Shown: positions 7,607 to 14,383, counted from the first letter of the stretch. The stretch is 16,699 bases of DNA from Actinomycetota bacterium (GCA_026392535.1 JAPLBX010000092.1:1-16699); one strand, 5' to 3'. The notes: a model not told the origin generated them from the letters alone. Program-made: numbers and translations.

Positions 7607-7609
7607 TAT
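7604..7609 (+). promoter_or_regulatory. Putative -10 element of the ABC-F gene (leaderless)
   Basis: TAGTAT begins with the sufT stop codon and lies 7 bases before the ATG of the ABC-F gene at 7617. No ribosome binding site is present. This supports separate, leaderless transcription of the ABC-F gene despite a gap of only 10 bases to the suf operon. Confidence 0.45.
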
Positions 7610-7616
7610 TTGATAA

Positions 7617-9215
7617 ATGTTAAGTGCTCATGATTTAGAAGTACGCGTTGGTGCAAGAGTTCTCTTATCTATGGTGAATTTCAACATCAATGCCGGCGAT
7701 AAAGTTGGCTTTGTTGGACGTAATGGCGCAGGTAAAACAACCTTAACGAAGATTCTAGCTAGAGAAGCGTTGCCTACTAGCGGTTCGGTGACAACATCAG
7801 GTTCAGTTGGGTACTTGCCGCAAGATCCAAGAACTGGTGATTTAACCGTAACAGCTTTAAATCGAATTCTTTCTGCCCGCAATTTAGATGCAGCAATTGC
7901 AAAAATGCGTCAAGCTGAAGTTGATATGGCGTCGACTGACACGAACGTCTTCGACAAAGCAATGAGAAGGTATTCAAATAGTGAAGCTGAATTTCAAGCT
8001 GCTGGAGGATATGCAGCTGAGTCAGAAGCCGGCGCTATTGCTTCCAGTTTAGGTTTACCAGTGTCGGTGCTGGGCCAAGAACTCGGAACATTATCTGGTG
8101 GACAGCGTCGCAGAATTGAGCTTGCAAGAATTTTGTTTAGCGGTCACGAAACTTTGCTACTCGATGAACCAACAAACCACTTGGATGCTGATTCTGTAAT
8201 TTGGTTAAGAACCTTTTTGCAAAACTACGCCGGTGGGGTTGTGGTCATCACACACGATACTGAACTGCTCGAAGCCACAGTCAACAGAATCTTTTATCTT
8301 GACGCCAACCGATGTGTGCTCGATGTTTATAACATGGGTTGGAAGCGTTACCTTCAACAGCGTGAGGCTGACGAACGCCGACGCAAACGCGAGCGGGCTA
8401 ATGCTGAAAAACAGGCAGATACATTGATTTTGCAGGCTGAAAAGATGCGCGCTAAAGCCACTAAGGCAAAAGCTGCGCAATCTATGTTGAAGCGAGCAGA
8501 GCGATTGACTAGCAATCTCGAGGCAGAACGGACTTCTGATCGGGTGGCAAAACTTCGTTTCCCAACACCGGCCCCTTGCGGCAAGACGCCACTTATGGCA
8601 ACTGGGTTGTCTAGAACTTACGGATCAACTGAGATTTTTACTGATGTTGATCTTGCTATAGATAAGGGGTCAAGGGTGGTAATTCTTGGTCTGAACGGTG
8701 CAGGAAAAACCACGTTGTTGCGAATCTTGTCAGGCGTTGATCAAGCTGACACTGGTGACATCTTGCCAGGACACGGATTAAAGATTGGTTATTACGCACA
8801 GGAGCACGAAACTCTCGACCCACAAAAATCTGTACTCGATAACATGATGAATTCGGGAACTGATTTAACTGAACGTGAAGCACGGTCAGTACTCGGCTCT
8901 TTCTTGTTCACTGGGGATGATGTGCGAAAACCTGCTGGTGTTTTGTCTGGTGGCGAAAAGACCCGACTTGCGCTGGCCACTTTGGTTGTATCAGCTGCAA
9001 ACGTCTTGCTGCTCGACGAACCAACAAATAACTTAGATCCTGCATCACGTCATGCAATCTTGACTGCATTGCAAACATACAGTGGGGCAGTAGTTCTAGT
9101 TTCACACGATGAGGGTGCAGTTCTCGCCTTAAATCCTGAAAGAGTTCTGTTACTACCAGACGGCGTTGAAGATTTATGGAACGATTCGTATGCTGAATTG
9201 ATCAGTCTCGCTTAA
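7617..9215 (+). CDS. ABC-F family ATPase (ribosome-associated type)
   Basis: This 532-residue protein has two ABC domains in tandem and no membrane segment, the mark of ABC-F proteins that act on the ribosome. Domain 1 has Walker A GRNGAGKTT (34-42), signature LSGGQRRRIELARIL and Walker B LLLDEPTNHLD. Domain 2 has Walker A GLNGAGKTT around Lys364, signature LSGGEKTRLALATLV and LLLDEPTNNLD. The linker between them (about residues 240-300) is highly charged and helical, with runs such as ERRRKRERANAEKQ, as in the P-site tRNA interaction motif region of this family. M. tuberculosis has an ABC-F gene (Rv1473) at a comparable place after the suf genes, from memory. Whether it is a translation factor or gives antibiotic protection cannot be told from sequence alone. 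The start has no ribosome binding site; see the promoter just upstream. Confidence 0.94.
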   Translation: MLSAHDLEVRVGARVLLSMVNFNINAGDKVGFVGRNGAGKTTLTKILAREALPTSGSVTTSGSVGYLPQDPRTGDLTVTALNRILSARNLDAAIAKMRQAEVDMASTDTNVFDKAMRRYSNSEAEFQAAGGYAAESEAGAIASSLGLPVSVLGQELGTLSGGQRRRIELARILFSGHETLLLDEPTNHLDADSVIWLRTFLQNYAGGVVVITHDTELLEATVNRIFYLDANRCVLDVYNMGWKRYLQQREADERRRKRERANAEKQADTLILQAEKMRAKATKAKAAQSMLKRAERLTSNLEAERTSDRVAKLRFPTPAPCGKTPLMATGLSRTYGSTEIFTDVDLAIDKGSRVVILGLNGAGKTTLLRILSGVDQADTGDILPGHGLKIGYYAQEHETLDPQKSVLDNMMNSGTDLTEREARSVLGSFLFTGDDVRKPAGVLSGGEKTRLALATLVVSAANVLLLDEPTNNLDPASRHAILTALQTYSGAVVLVSHDEGAVLALNPERVLLLPDGVEDLWNDSYAELISLA

Positions 9216-9272
9216 TTATTTGGCCTTGCAAATTTAAGTCTTGCTCAAATTCTGGGTCTTGCTAATTTATCA
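9188..9272. repeat. Degenerate ~17-base tandem repeat
   Basis: Five imperfect units begin at 9188, 9205, 9222, 9238 and 9256 (periods 17, 17, 16 and 18). They share the core GTCTTGCT-AATTT, clearest at 9238 (GTCTTGCTCAAATT) and 9256 (GTCTTGCTAATTT). The array runs from the last codons of the ABC-F gene through the convergent gap to the SURF1 stop. The first unit is the least convincing. No terminator hairpin is visible in this gap. Confidence 0.45.
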
Positions 9273-9929
9273 ATCTGTTGTCGGTAAATTACGAATTGCG
9301 ATTACGTATACAACTAACGCAAAAATTGCAATCAGAACCCACTGTCCTACATAACCTAGATGAGGACCGGCAGTCATTTCAGGTAGTGGCAATATGGCGA
9401 TTCTTTCAATCGGTGGCGAAACCAACTCTAGATAAAACTTTCCACCACCTGGAATTAAAGATGCGGGTGTATTTGTTTGATTGATTGGTAAATCACTTGG
9501 ATCGGCTTCAAAATTGTTTATCAATCTAAGCCGCGCAACAGAATCGACTGTTTTGTTAAGTGCAACTTCTATGGGCTGTTGGCTCCAACCAAGAGCCAAC
9601 ACCACTGTAAAAGATTTATTGACTTCCAACTGGACTAGACCAACAAATCCTGGAATGCCATCTAATGACTGCTTTCGCCACCAGGTTATCTCGCTGATAA
9701 TTTCGCCTTGAACTTTGACCCGGGAATATTCAGTAAGTGAATCGGATGTTAGGTCTTTGAATGATGAAATTTCCAATGGTTCTTGGGTGTAAGACCGTTC
9801 AAGCTGTGCGTTTAAAGCCTCACGTTCGTGATGTCTATTCCATTGCCAATTGGCTGCTATCAAGGCGAGCGGAAAAATGACAATCAGCGTCAATGAAAGA
9901 GCAGCTATTTTTTTGAAACGATTTCGCAC
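9270..9929 (-). CDS. SURF1 family protein (cytochrome c oxidase assembly)
   Basis: SURF1 proteins help insert haem into subunit I of haem-copper oxidases at the cell membrane. The protein has the family topology: one membrane segment near the N-terminus (about residues 8-26) ending in WQWNRHHER, a long extracytoplasmic domain with WWRKQ and GWSQ motifs, and a second membrane segment near the C-terminus (about 197-212) preceded by the conserved HLGYVGQW. I start it at GTG 9929 (219 residues), because a TAAAGT hexamer ends 6 bases before it; the longer TTG start at 9935 would directly abut that hexamer. No ribosome binding site is visible for either. It is divergent from the DUF3099 gene with about 34 bases between. 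An aerobic terminal oxidase elsewhere in the genome is implied. Confidence 0.9.
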   Translation of the reverse strand: MRNRFKKIAALSLTLIVIFPLALIAANWQWNRHHEREALNAQLERSYTQEPLEISSFKDLTSDSLTEYSRVKVQGEIISEITWWRKQSLDGIPGFVGLVQLEVNKSFTVVLALGWSQQPIEVALNKTVDSVARLRLINNFEADPSDLPINQTNTPASLIPGGGKFYLELVSPPIERIAILPLPEMTAGPHLGYVGQWVLIAIFALVVYVIAIRNLPTTD

Positions 9930-9935
9930 TGTCAA

Positions 9936-9941
9936 ACTTTA
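9936..9941 (-). promoter_or_regulatory. Putative -10 element of the SURF1 gene (leaderless)
   Basis: TAAAGT on the minus strand is followed by TTGACA and then GTG at 9929. The 6-base spacing is the same as at several other first genes in this window and argues for a leaderless transcript. Confidence 0.4.
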
Positions 9942-9951
9942 GTAGTTAATC

Positions 9952-9957
9952 TAGACT
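9952..9957 (+). promoter_or_regulatory. Putative -10 element of the DUF3099 gene (leaderless)
   Basis: TAGACT is followed by CATCTC and the ATG at 9964. The hexamer lies 11 bases from the oppositely directed SURF1 -10 element, so the two promoters are packed back to back. Confidence 0.45.
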
Positions 9958-9963
9958 CATCTC

Positions 9964-10239
9964 ATGGCCAAAAAACCTCAGGTGCACCGCATCACAAATG
10001 TCTCTGATGGAATGAAGGCACAGCAACAAAATCGCAGCCGCAAATACATGTGGTCGATGGGCATTCGGATGTTTTGTTTCGGTGCGGCTCTTGTAACCGA
10101 TGGAATCCTGCGTTGGATATTGTTGGTTGGATCTCTAGTTTTGCCTTGGGTTGCAGTGGTTTTGGCTAATGCAGGGCGAGAAAATCGCCTAGAACGTGAC
10201 ACGCCTACTGAAATTGCACAGCCATACACGTTGCAATAG
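9964..10239 (+). CDS. DUF3099 small membrane protein
   Basis: This 91-residue protein matches the actinobacterial DUF3099 family by its pattern: a basic N-terminus (NRSRKYMWSMGIRMFCF) followed by two hydrophobic segments at about residues 33-48 and 50-68, then LANAGRENR and a polar tail. It is probably a small inner-membrane protein with both ends in the cytoplasm, given positive charges before the first segment and after the second. The function is unknown. In Streptomyces and relatives such genes often sit next to fabG, as here, from memory. The start ATG has no ribosome binding site but a TAGACT hexamer 6 bases upstream. It is followed by 62 bases holding the fabG promoter. Confidence 0.85.
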   Translation: MAKKPQVHRITNVSDGMKAQQQNRSRKYMWSMGIRMFCFGAALVTDGILRWILLVGSLVLPWVAVVLANAGRENRLERDTPTEIAQPYTLQ

Positions 10240-10276
10240 GCGTAGATGCGTGTTTACGGGGCGGTAACCACTAATT

Positions 10277-10282
10277 TAGGCT
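10277..10282 (+). promoter_or_regulatory. Putative -10 element of fabG-fabI-sixA
   Basis: TAGGCT lies 19 bases before the fabG TTG start. Transcription would begin near 10289, leaving a leader of about 13 bases that contains AGAGG (10293-10297) as a ribosome binding site. This is the one clear non-leaderless leader gene in the window. Confidence 0.4.
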
Positions 10283-10301
10283 CGGATTCGAAAGAGGTAT
10301 C

Positions 10302-11006
10302 TTGAGCCGCGTAGTAGTAGTCACAGGTGGAAACCGAGGAATTGGTGCCGCTGTTGCCTTGGCATTTGCCGAGTTAGGTGACAAAGTCATAGTTTTCAGT
10401 CGCTCAGGTGATGCCCCAAAGGGCACAACTGGAATAGCTTGCGATGTTTCTAACACTGAATCTGTTGAGGCGGCTTTTGACAAACTGGAAGCAGATTTTG
10501 GTCCAGCTGAAATTGTTGTGGCTAACGCTGGTGTTACCAAAGACACGTTGTTGATGCGAATGACTGATGAAGATATCGATCTAGTTTTGAATACAAATTT
10601 GTTTGGTGCACTTCGAATCGCTCGAAGAGCCAGTAAAGCAATGCTCAAGCTTCGCAAAGGCCGAATCATTTTTATTGGTTCCGTCGTGGGATTACTAGGC
10701 AGTGCAGGCCAAGTCAACTATGCAGCTAGTAAATCAGGCTTAGTAGGCGCGGCTAGAAGTATTGCGCGCGAACTTGGCGGCCGCGGAATCACTGCAAATG
10801 TGATCGCGCCAGGGTTTGTTGATACTGATATGACATCTGTCCTAAGCGACGATCAAAAGAAGGACATAGTGGCGAATGTGCCACTAGGACGCTATGCACA
10901 GACTCATGAAATTGCAGGGGTTGCAACTTTTTTGGCATCTGATGCGGCAAGTTACATCACAGGAGCTGTTATCCCTGTTGATGGTGGTTTAGGAATGGGG
11001 CATTAG
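10302..11006 (+). CDS. fabG: 3-oxoacyl-[ACP] reductase FabG (MabA-like)
   Basis: FabG is the NADPH-dependent short-chain dehydrogenase that reduces 3-oxoacyl-ACP in type II fatty acid synthesis. The 234-residue protein has the cofactor motif TGGNRGIG (8-15), NAG in VVANAGVTKD, catalytic Ser127 (FIGSVVG) and Tyr140-x3-Lys144 (NYAASK), and the C-terminal PVDGGLGMGH. Placement directly before an InhA-like enoyl reductase mirrors mabA-inhA of mycobacteria. The start is TTG at 10302, the only start that includes the full N-terminal beta strand; AGAGG precedes it by 4 bases, a rather short gap. The gap to fabI is 6 bases, so both are co-transcribed. Confidence 0.93.
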   Translation: MSRVVVVTGGNRGIGAAVALAFAELGDKVIVFSRSGDAPKGTTGIACDVSNTESVEAAFDKLEADFGPAEIVVANAGVTKDTLLMRMTDEDIDLVLNTNLFGALRIARRASKAMLKLRKGRIIFIGSVVGLLGSAGQVNYAASKSGLVGAARSIARELGGRGITANVIAPGFVDTDMTSVLSDDQKKDIVANVPLGRYAQTHEIAGVATFLASDAASYITGAVIPVDGGLGMGH

Positions 11007-11012
11007 GAAATT

Positions 11013-11780
11013 ATGGGAATCCTTGAAGGCAAGACAATATTAGTAACAGGCATAATCACTGAAAGTTCGATTGCTTACGATGTCGCAAGACTCGCGCAAG
11101 AGCAAGGGGCAAACGTCGTGGTCACAGGCTTTGGCCGCGGTTTATCGATCACACAAAAAGTAGCCAAAAAACTACCTAAAGAAGCTCCGGTAATTGAACT
11201 CGATGTTTCAGATCAATCGCAACTTGATTCCCTTGCAGAACGTTTGAAACCATTTGTTACACAGTTAGATGGCGTCTTGCATTCGATCGGTTATGCGCCA
11301 CAATCTGCATTAGGTGGTAATTTCCTACACACACCTTGGGAAGATGTTGCGGTCGCACTTCAAATTAGCGCCTTCTCACTTAAATCATTGTCTGTTGCTT
11401 GTTTGCCGTTGATGCAGCCAGGCTCAAGCATTGTCGGATTAACTTTTGATGCATCTATTGCTTGGCCAATTTATGACTGGATGGGCGTAGCAAAAGCTGC
11501 CTTTGAATCCACTTGCCGCTACCTTGCTAGAGATCTTGGCCCTAAAGGCATTCGAGTGAATCTAGTAGCTGCCGGTCCCATTGGTTCCATGGCGGCGAAA
11601 TCCATCCCTGACTTTCATCGCATTGAAGCCATTTGGGATGAACGAGCACCAATTGGTTGGGATACCAAGGATGCAGAACCATCAGCACGCACCTGCATCG
11701 GCTTGATGAGTGACTGGTTCCCTAAAACCACCGGTGAAATTGTGCATTGTGATGGCGGCGTCCACGCTGTAGCAGGCTAA
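11013..11780 (+). CDS. fabI: Enoyl-[ACP] reductase (NADH), FabI/InhA-like
   Basis: This enzyme catalyses the last reduction of each fatty-acid elongation cycle. The 255-residue protein shows GIITESSIA near the cofactor site, VLHSIGYAPQ, the catalytic Tyr154-x6-Lys161 in YDWMGVAK, LVAAGPI and RAPIGW. These resemble mycobacterial InhA (YNWMTVAK, VHSIGFMPQ) more than E. coli FabI. However, the segment between GPI and WDER is 17 residues, about 10 shorter than InhA's substrate-binding loop and close to FabI length. I therefore expect ordinary C16-C18 acyl-ACP substrates, not mycolate precursors. The start ATG has AGGAAATT just upstream. Its stop overlaps the sixA start by one base (TAATG). Confidence 0.93.
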   Translation: MGILEGKTILVTGIITESSIAYDVARLAQEQGANVVVTGFGRGLSITQKVAKKLPKEAPVIELDVSDQSQLDSLAERLKPFVTQLDGVLHSIGYAPQSALGGNFLHTPWEDVAVALQISAFSLKSLSVACLPLMQPGSSIVGLTFDASIAWPIYDWMGVAKAAFESTCRYLARDLGPKGIRVNLVAAGPIGSMAAKSIPDFHRIEAIWDERAPIGWDTKDAEPSARTCIGLMSDWFPKTTGEIVHCDGGVHAVAG

Positions 11781-12271
11781 TGAGAGAACTCATTTTGGTC
11801 AGGCACGCAAAAAGCGACTGGCCATCAGGTGTTGAAGACAAAGAGCGCACACTTTCAGATCGAGGCGTTAGAGACTGTCAGAATGCAGCTCGTTATTTCA
11901 TAGGGTTAGAAGAACTAAATAATTTTGAGGTTCACGTATCTGCCGCAGCGCGCACCGTTCAAACCTGGCGCGAAGTATCGAAGTTTTTCGCTGAACAACC
12001 AAACGTTGTGATGTCGGAAGAAATTTATGAAGCAAGTTTGGACGGTTTAAGCACATACTTATCGAGTCAGTCTGCAAAACGATTGATATTCGTGGGACAC
12101 AATCCTTCGTTAGCCCTTTTGGGAGAACGTTTAACAGGAGAGTCGATCGGCAAGTTCCCAACATTAAGTATTTGGCATTTGCAAGTGCCTAAGCAATGGG
12201 CTTTTGGGTCCGCAACCACCGTAAATCGTTTAGTTCCTAGGGAAGATCCAAACCTTACAGATTCTGATTAA
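11780..12271 (+). CDS. sixA: SixA-type histidine phosphatase
   Basis: This 163-residue protein belongs to the histidine phosphatase superfamily, SixA branch, which is short and lacks the helical insert of phosphoglycerate mutases. The nucleophile is His9 in LVRHAKSDWP, with Arg8; the second active-site histidine is His107 in FVGHNPS, and SAAARTVQTW is the conserved substrate-pocket segment. E. coli SixA removes phosphate from phosphohistidine in a phosphotransferase relay; the target here is unknown. It is translationally coupled to fabI by a TAATG overlap, so it belongs to the fatty-acid operon. The 3' end overlaps the convergent serB gene by 4 bases, TTAA, in which both stop codons are read. 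Confidence 0.88.
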   Translation: MRELILVRHAKSDWPSGVEDKERTLSDRGVRDCQNAARYFIGLEELNNFEVHVSAAARTVQTWREVSKFFAEQPNVVMSEEIYEASLDGLSTYLSSQSAKRLIFVGHNPSLALLGERLTGESIGKFPTLSIWHLQVPKQWAFGSATTVNRLVPREDPNLTDSD

Positions 12272-13488
12272 TGGTCGTGATTGTGGTGAATAGGCTTGTA
12301 TTCGGCCTGCAATCCGCTGTCTGCATCAAATTTTTCGATTTCGGCTCGAGTTATGCCAAGTAAATAAAGCACAGTGTCTAGATAGGGAACATTTACCGAA
12401 GCGTCAGCAGCGTTCTGAACGATTGGTTTGGCATTGAAAGCGATACCGAGCCCTGCGGCATCGAGCATATCTAAATCATTAGCCCCATCACCGATAGCAA
12501 TTGTGCGAGACAGCGGAATTCCATGATCTTCAGCAAACTTCTTCAAAGCAGCAGCTTTACCAGCACGGTCAACAACTTTTCCTAAGATGTTACCTGTTAA
12601 TACACCATCAATAACTTCCAAATCATTTGCTTCTACGTGATCGACATTTAGCATTTCGCCGAGCGGTTGCACGACCTGGATGAATCCACCTGACACCAAG
12701 GCGACGTGGAAATCTAATGATTTCAATACTCGGCAAAGGGTTTTAGCACCCGGCGTCAATCGAATTTCTTGAAGCACTTCAGAGAACACAGATTCAGTTA
12801 AACCTTTTAACAAAGAAACTCGCTCGCGCAGTGACTGTTCAAAATCTAATTCTCCAGCCATCGCCCGAGCAGTTATCTCTTTTACTTTCTCGCCAGCTCC
12901 AGCTTTTTCTGCGAGCAATTCGACAACTTCATCTTGGATTACGGTGCTGTCAACATCCATGACGACTAGTTGGCGACCTCGCCTTCTAAGGCCACCTTCT
13001 TGCACAGCTATGTCAAAACCATGAGCAGCGGCTGCCGCAGCTAGGGAACGGCGGAGGCCAGCAATTTCACCTTGTGAGATTTTCAATTCAAGTGCGGTAA
13101 CAGGATAAGAAGCAATGCGTTCAATCCGGTCAATGTTCGCACCATTTTTAGCAACTATTTGTGAAATAGTTGAAAGTGCATTGCCGTTCAAAGGTGACCC
13201 GAGAACAGTGATGACCAATTGCGCCGGATGATCGTTATCTTTGTTGTCAGTTACTTCAGTTGAAATCTGCATCCCAGCTGCACTTATCGTCGCCCGAACA
13301 GAGTCAGCAATTTCAGATGCATCAACTTCAGGTGTAATCTCAATAAGAACAGCGAGAGTCAAAATTCCTTTAACTACAACTTGTTCAACATCCAGAATTG
13401 TGATTTCTTTCGGTAAGGCATCAAATAATTGTGCCGTGATACCTGGTTTATCAAAACCAGTGATATTTAGCATCAAAGACTTAGTCAC
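12268..13488 (-). CDS. serB: Phosphoserine phosphatase SerB with ACT domains
   Basis: SerB hydrolyses O-phosphoserine to serine, the last step of serine synthesis. The 406-residue protein matches the actinobacterial SerB2 layout: two ACT-type regulatory segments (about residues 3-80 and 90-165) followed by a HAD phosphatase domain. Catalytic Asp178 and Asp180 are in MDVDSTVIQDE, with VSGGF at 265-269 and GDGANDLDML at 333-342. ACT domains usually bind serine or other amino acids, so feedback control is likely by family. The C-terminus ends in a histidine-rich tail, IHHNHDH. The start is GTG 13488 with TAGAGT 6 bases upstream and no ribosome binding site, fitting a leaderless mRNA. It is divergent from the next gene across 45 bases. 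Confidence 0.94.
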   Translation of the reverse strand: MTKSLMLNITGFDKPGITAQLFDALPKEITILDVEQVVVKGILTLAVLIEITPEVDASEIADSVRATISAAGMQISTEVTDNKDNDHPAQLVITVLGSPLNGNALSTISQIVAKNGANIDRIERIASYPVTALELKISQGEIAGLRRSLAAAAAAHGFDIAVQEGGLRRRGRQLVVMDVDSTVIQDEVVELLAEKAGAGEKVKEITARAMAGELDFEQSLRERVSLLKGLTESVFSEVLQEIRLTPGAKTLCRVLKSLDFHVALVSGGFIQVVQPLGEMLNVDHVEANDLEVIDGVLTGNILGKVVDRAGKAAALKKFAEDHGIPLSRTIAIGDGANDLDMLDAAGLGIAFNAKPIVQNAADASVNVPYLDTVLYLLGITRAEIEKFDADSGLQAEYKPIHHNHDH

Positions 13489-13494
13489 AGGCGA

Positions 13495-13500
13495 ACTCTA
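13495..13500 (-). promoter_or_regulatory. Putative -10 element of serB (leaderless)
   Basis: TAGAGT on the minus strand is followed by TCGCCT and the GTG start at 13488. The spacing is 6 bases. Confidence 0.45.
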
Positions 13501-13520
13501 CCTATCCAAGATTGCCAAAG

Positions 13521-13526
13521 TAGGCT
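13521..13526 (+). promoter_or_regulatory. Putative -10 element of the YlmA-like ATPase gene (leaderless)
   Basis: TAGGCT is followed by TACGCGT (7 bases) and the GTG start at 13534. Together with the serB element it makes a divergent promoter pair inside 45 bases, so the two genes may compete for polymerase. Confidence 0.4.
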
Positions 13527-13533
13527 TACGCGT

Positions 13534-14328
13534 GTGAATCAAGTTGTTGAACTGCTAGATGTGAGCGTTTTTCGCGAAGGCAAAGCAATTCTTGATGATA
13601 TTTCCTGGAAGATAAACAGAGACGAACATTGGGTGGTACTTGGACCCAATGGCGCTGGCAAAACCACCTTGATGCAAATCCTGCAAACGATGATTTTTCC
13701 CACAAAAGGAATTGTTGAGATCCTTGGCGAGTACTTAGGTCTTGTTGACGTGTTTGAACTTCGCACACGAATTGGTCTTTCATCGGCTTCCTTAATAGAT
13801 CGATTCCCTGAACATGAAAATGCATTAAACGTGGTCAAAACAGCGGCGTATTCCATGACTGGAACCTGGCGAGAAGATTACGAAGATACTGACATAGTTC
13901 GAGCACTTGAGCTGCTTGGCATGTGGAAGATGGACCATCTCGCAAATAGAACTTTTAGGACTCTTTCAGAAGGTGAGAAGAAGCGAGTGCTCATAGCGCG
14001 CGCCCTCATGGCAAATCCTGAATTGCTTTTACTCGATGAGCCTGCTGCTGGTCTCGACATTGTTGGACGGGAATCTATGGTGATGGAATTAGGTAAATTC
14101 GCAACATCTGACAACTCACCGGTTTGCGTTTTGGTTACTCATCACGTTGAAGAAATCCCAGAGGGATTCACTCATGTTTTATGTTTGAATGATGGAAGAG
14201 TCGTCGCACAGGGACCAATTGATTCAACCCTTAATGATGATAATGTGTCAAAAACTTTCGGCCTGAATTTGCGGGTTAGTAAGCAGGCCACTTCGCGAGG
14301 GAATCGTTGGTCGGCATCGTTGATTTAG
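13534..14328 (+). CDS. Stand-alone ABC ATPase, YlmA/ModF-like
   Basis: This 264-residue single ABC domain has Walker A GPNGAGKTT at 37-45, Walker B LLLLDEP at 164-170, and a switch histidine in VTHHVEEI. The signature is LSEGEKKR (144-151) instead of LSGGQ, and the Q-loop position reads IGLSSASL, without a glutamine. These variations resemble the YlmA group of orphan ATPases, annotated elsewhere as iron or molybdate ABC ATPases. No permease or binding-protein gene is adjacent: serB is divergent on one side and a DUF4916 gene follows after 55 bases. The role is unknown, and it may not be a transporter. The start GTG 13534 has no ribosome binding site but a TAGGCT hexamer 7 bases upstream. Confidence 0.85.
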   Translation: MNQVVELLDVSVFREGKAILDDISWKINRDEHWVVLGPNGAGKTTLMQILQTMIFPTKGIVEILGEYLGLVDVFELRTRIGLSSASLIDRFPEHENALNVVKTAAYSMTGTWREDYEDTDIVRALELLGMWKMDHLANRTFRTLSEGEKKRVLIARALMANPELLLLDEPAAGLDIVGRESMVMELGKFATSDNSPVCVLVTHHVEEIPEGFTHVLCLNDGRVVAQGPIDSTLNDDNVSKTFGLNLRVSKQATSRGNRWSASLI

Positions 14329-14371
14329 GGATTTTTCAGCGTGGCAACTAAATCTCAACCGAATACCTAGA

Positions 14372-14377
14372 TAGAAA
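14372..14377 (+). promoter_or_regulatory. Weak candidate -10 element of the DUF4916-ung unit
   Basis: TAGAAA lies 6 bases before the ATG at 14384, matching the position seen at other leader genes but with A in place of the final T. The overlapping TAGATA (14368-14373) is an alternative. There is no ribosome binding site. Confidence 0.25.
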
Positions 14378-14383
14378 CACCCC

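Noticed and set aside
10253..10266. Possible hairpin TTAC-GGGGCG-GTAA after the DUF3099 gene
   Set aside because: Only 4 base pairs and no U-tract; too weak to be called a terminator.
13241..13537. Plus-strand ORF opposite the start of serB
   Set aside because: It lies in the reverse frame of serB's ACT region and has no family features or ribosome binding site; serB is certain.
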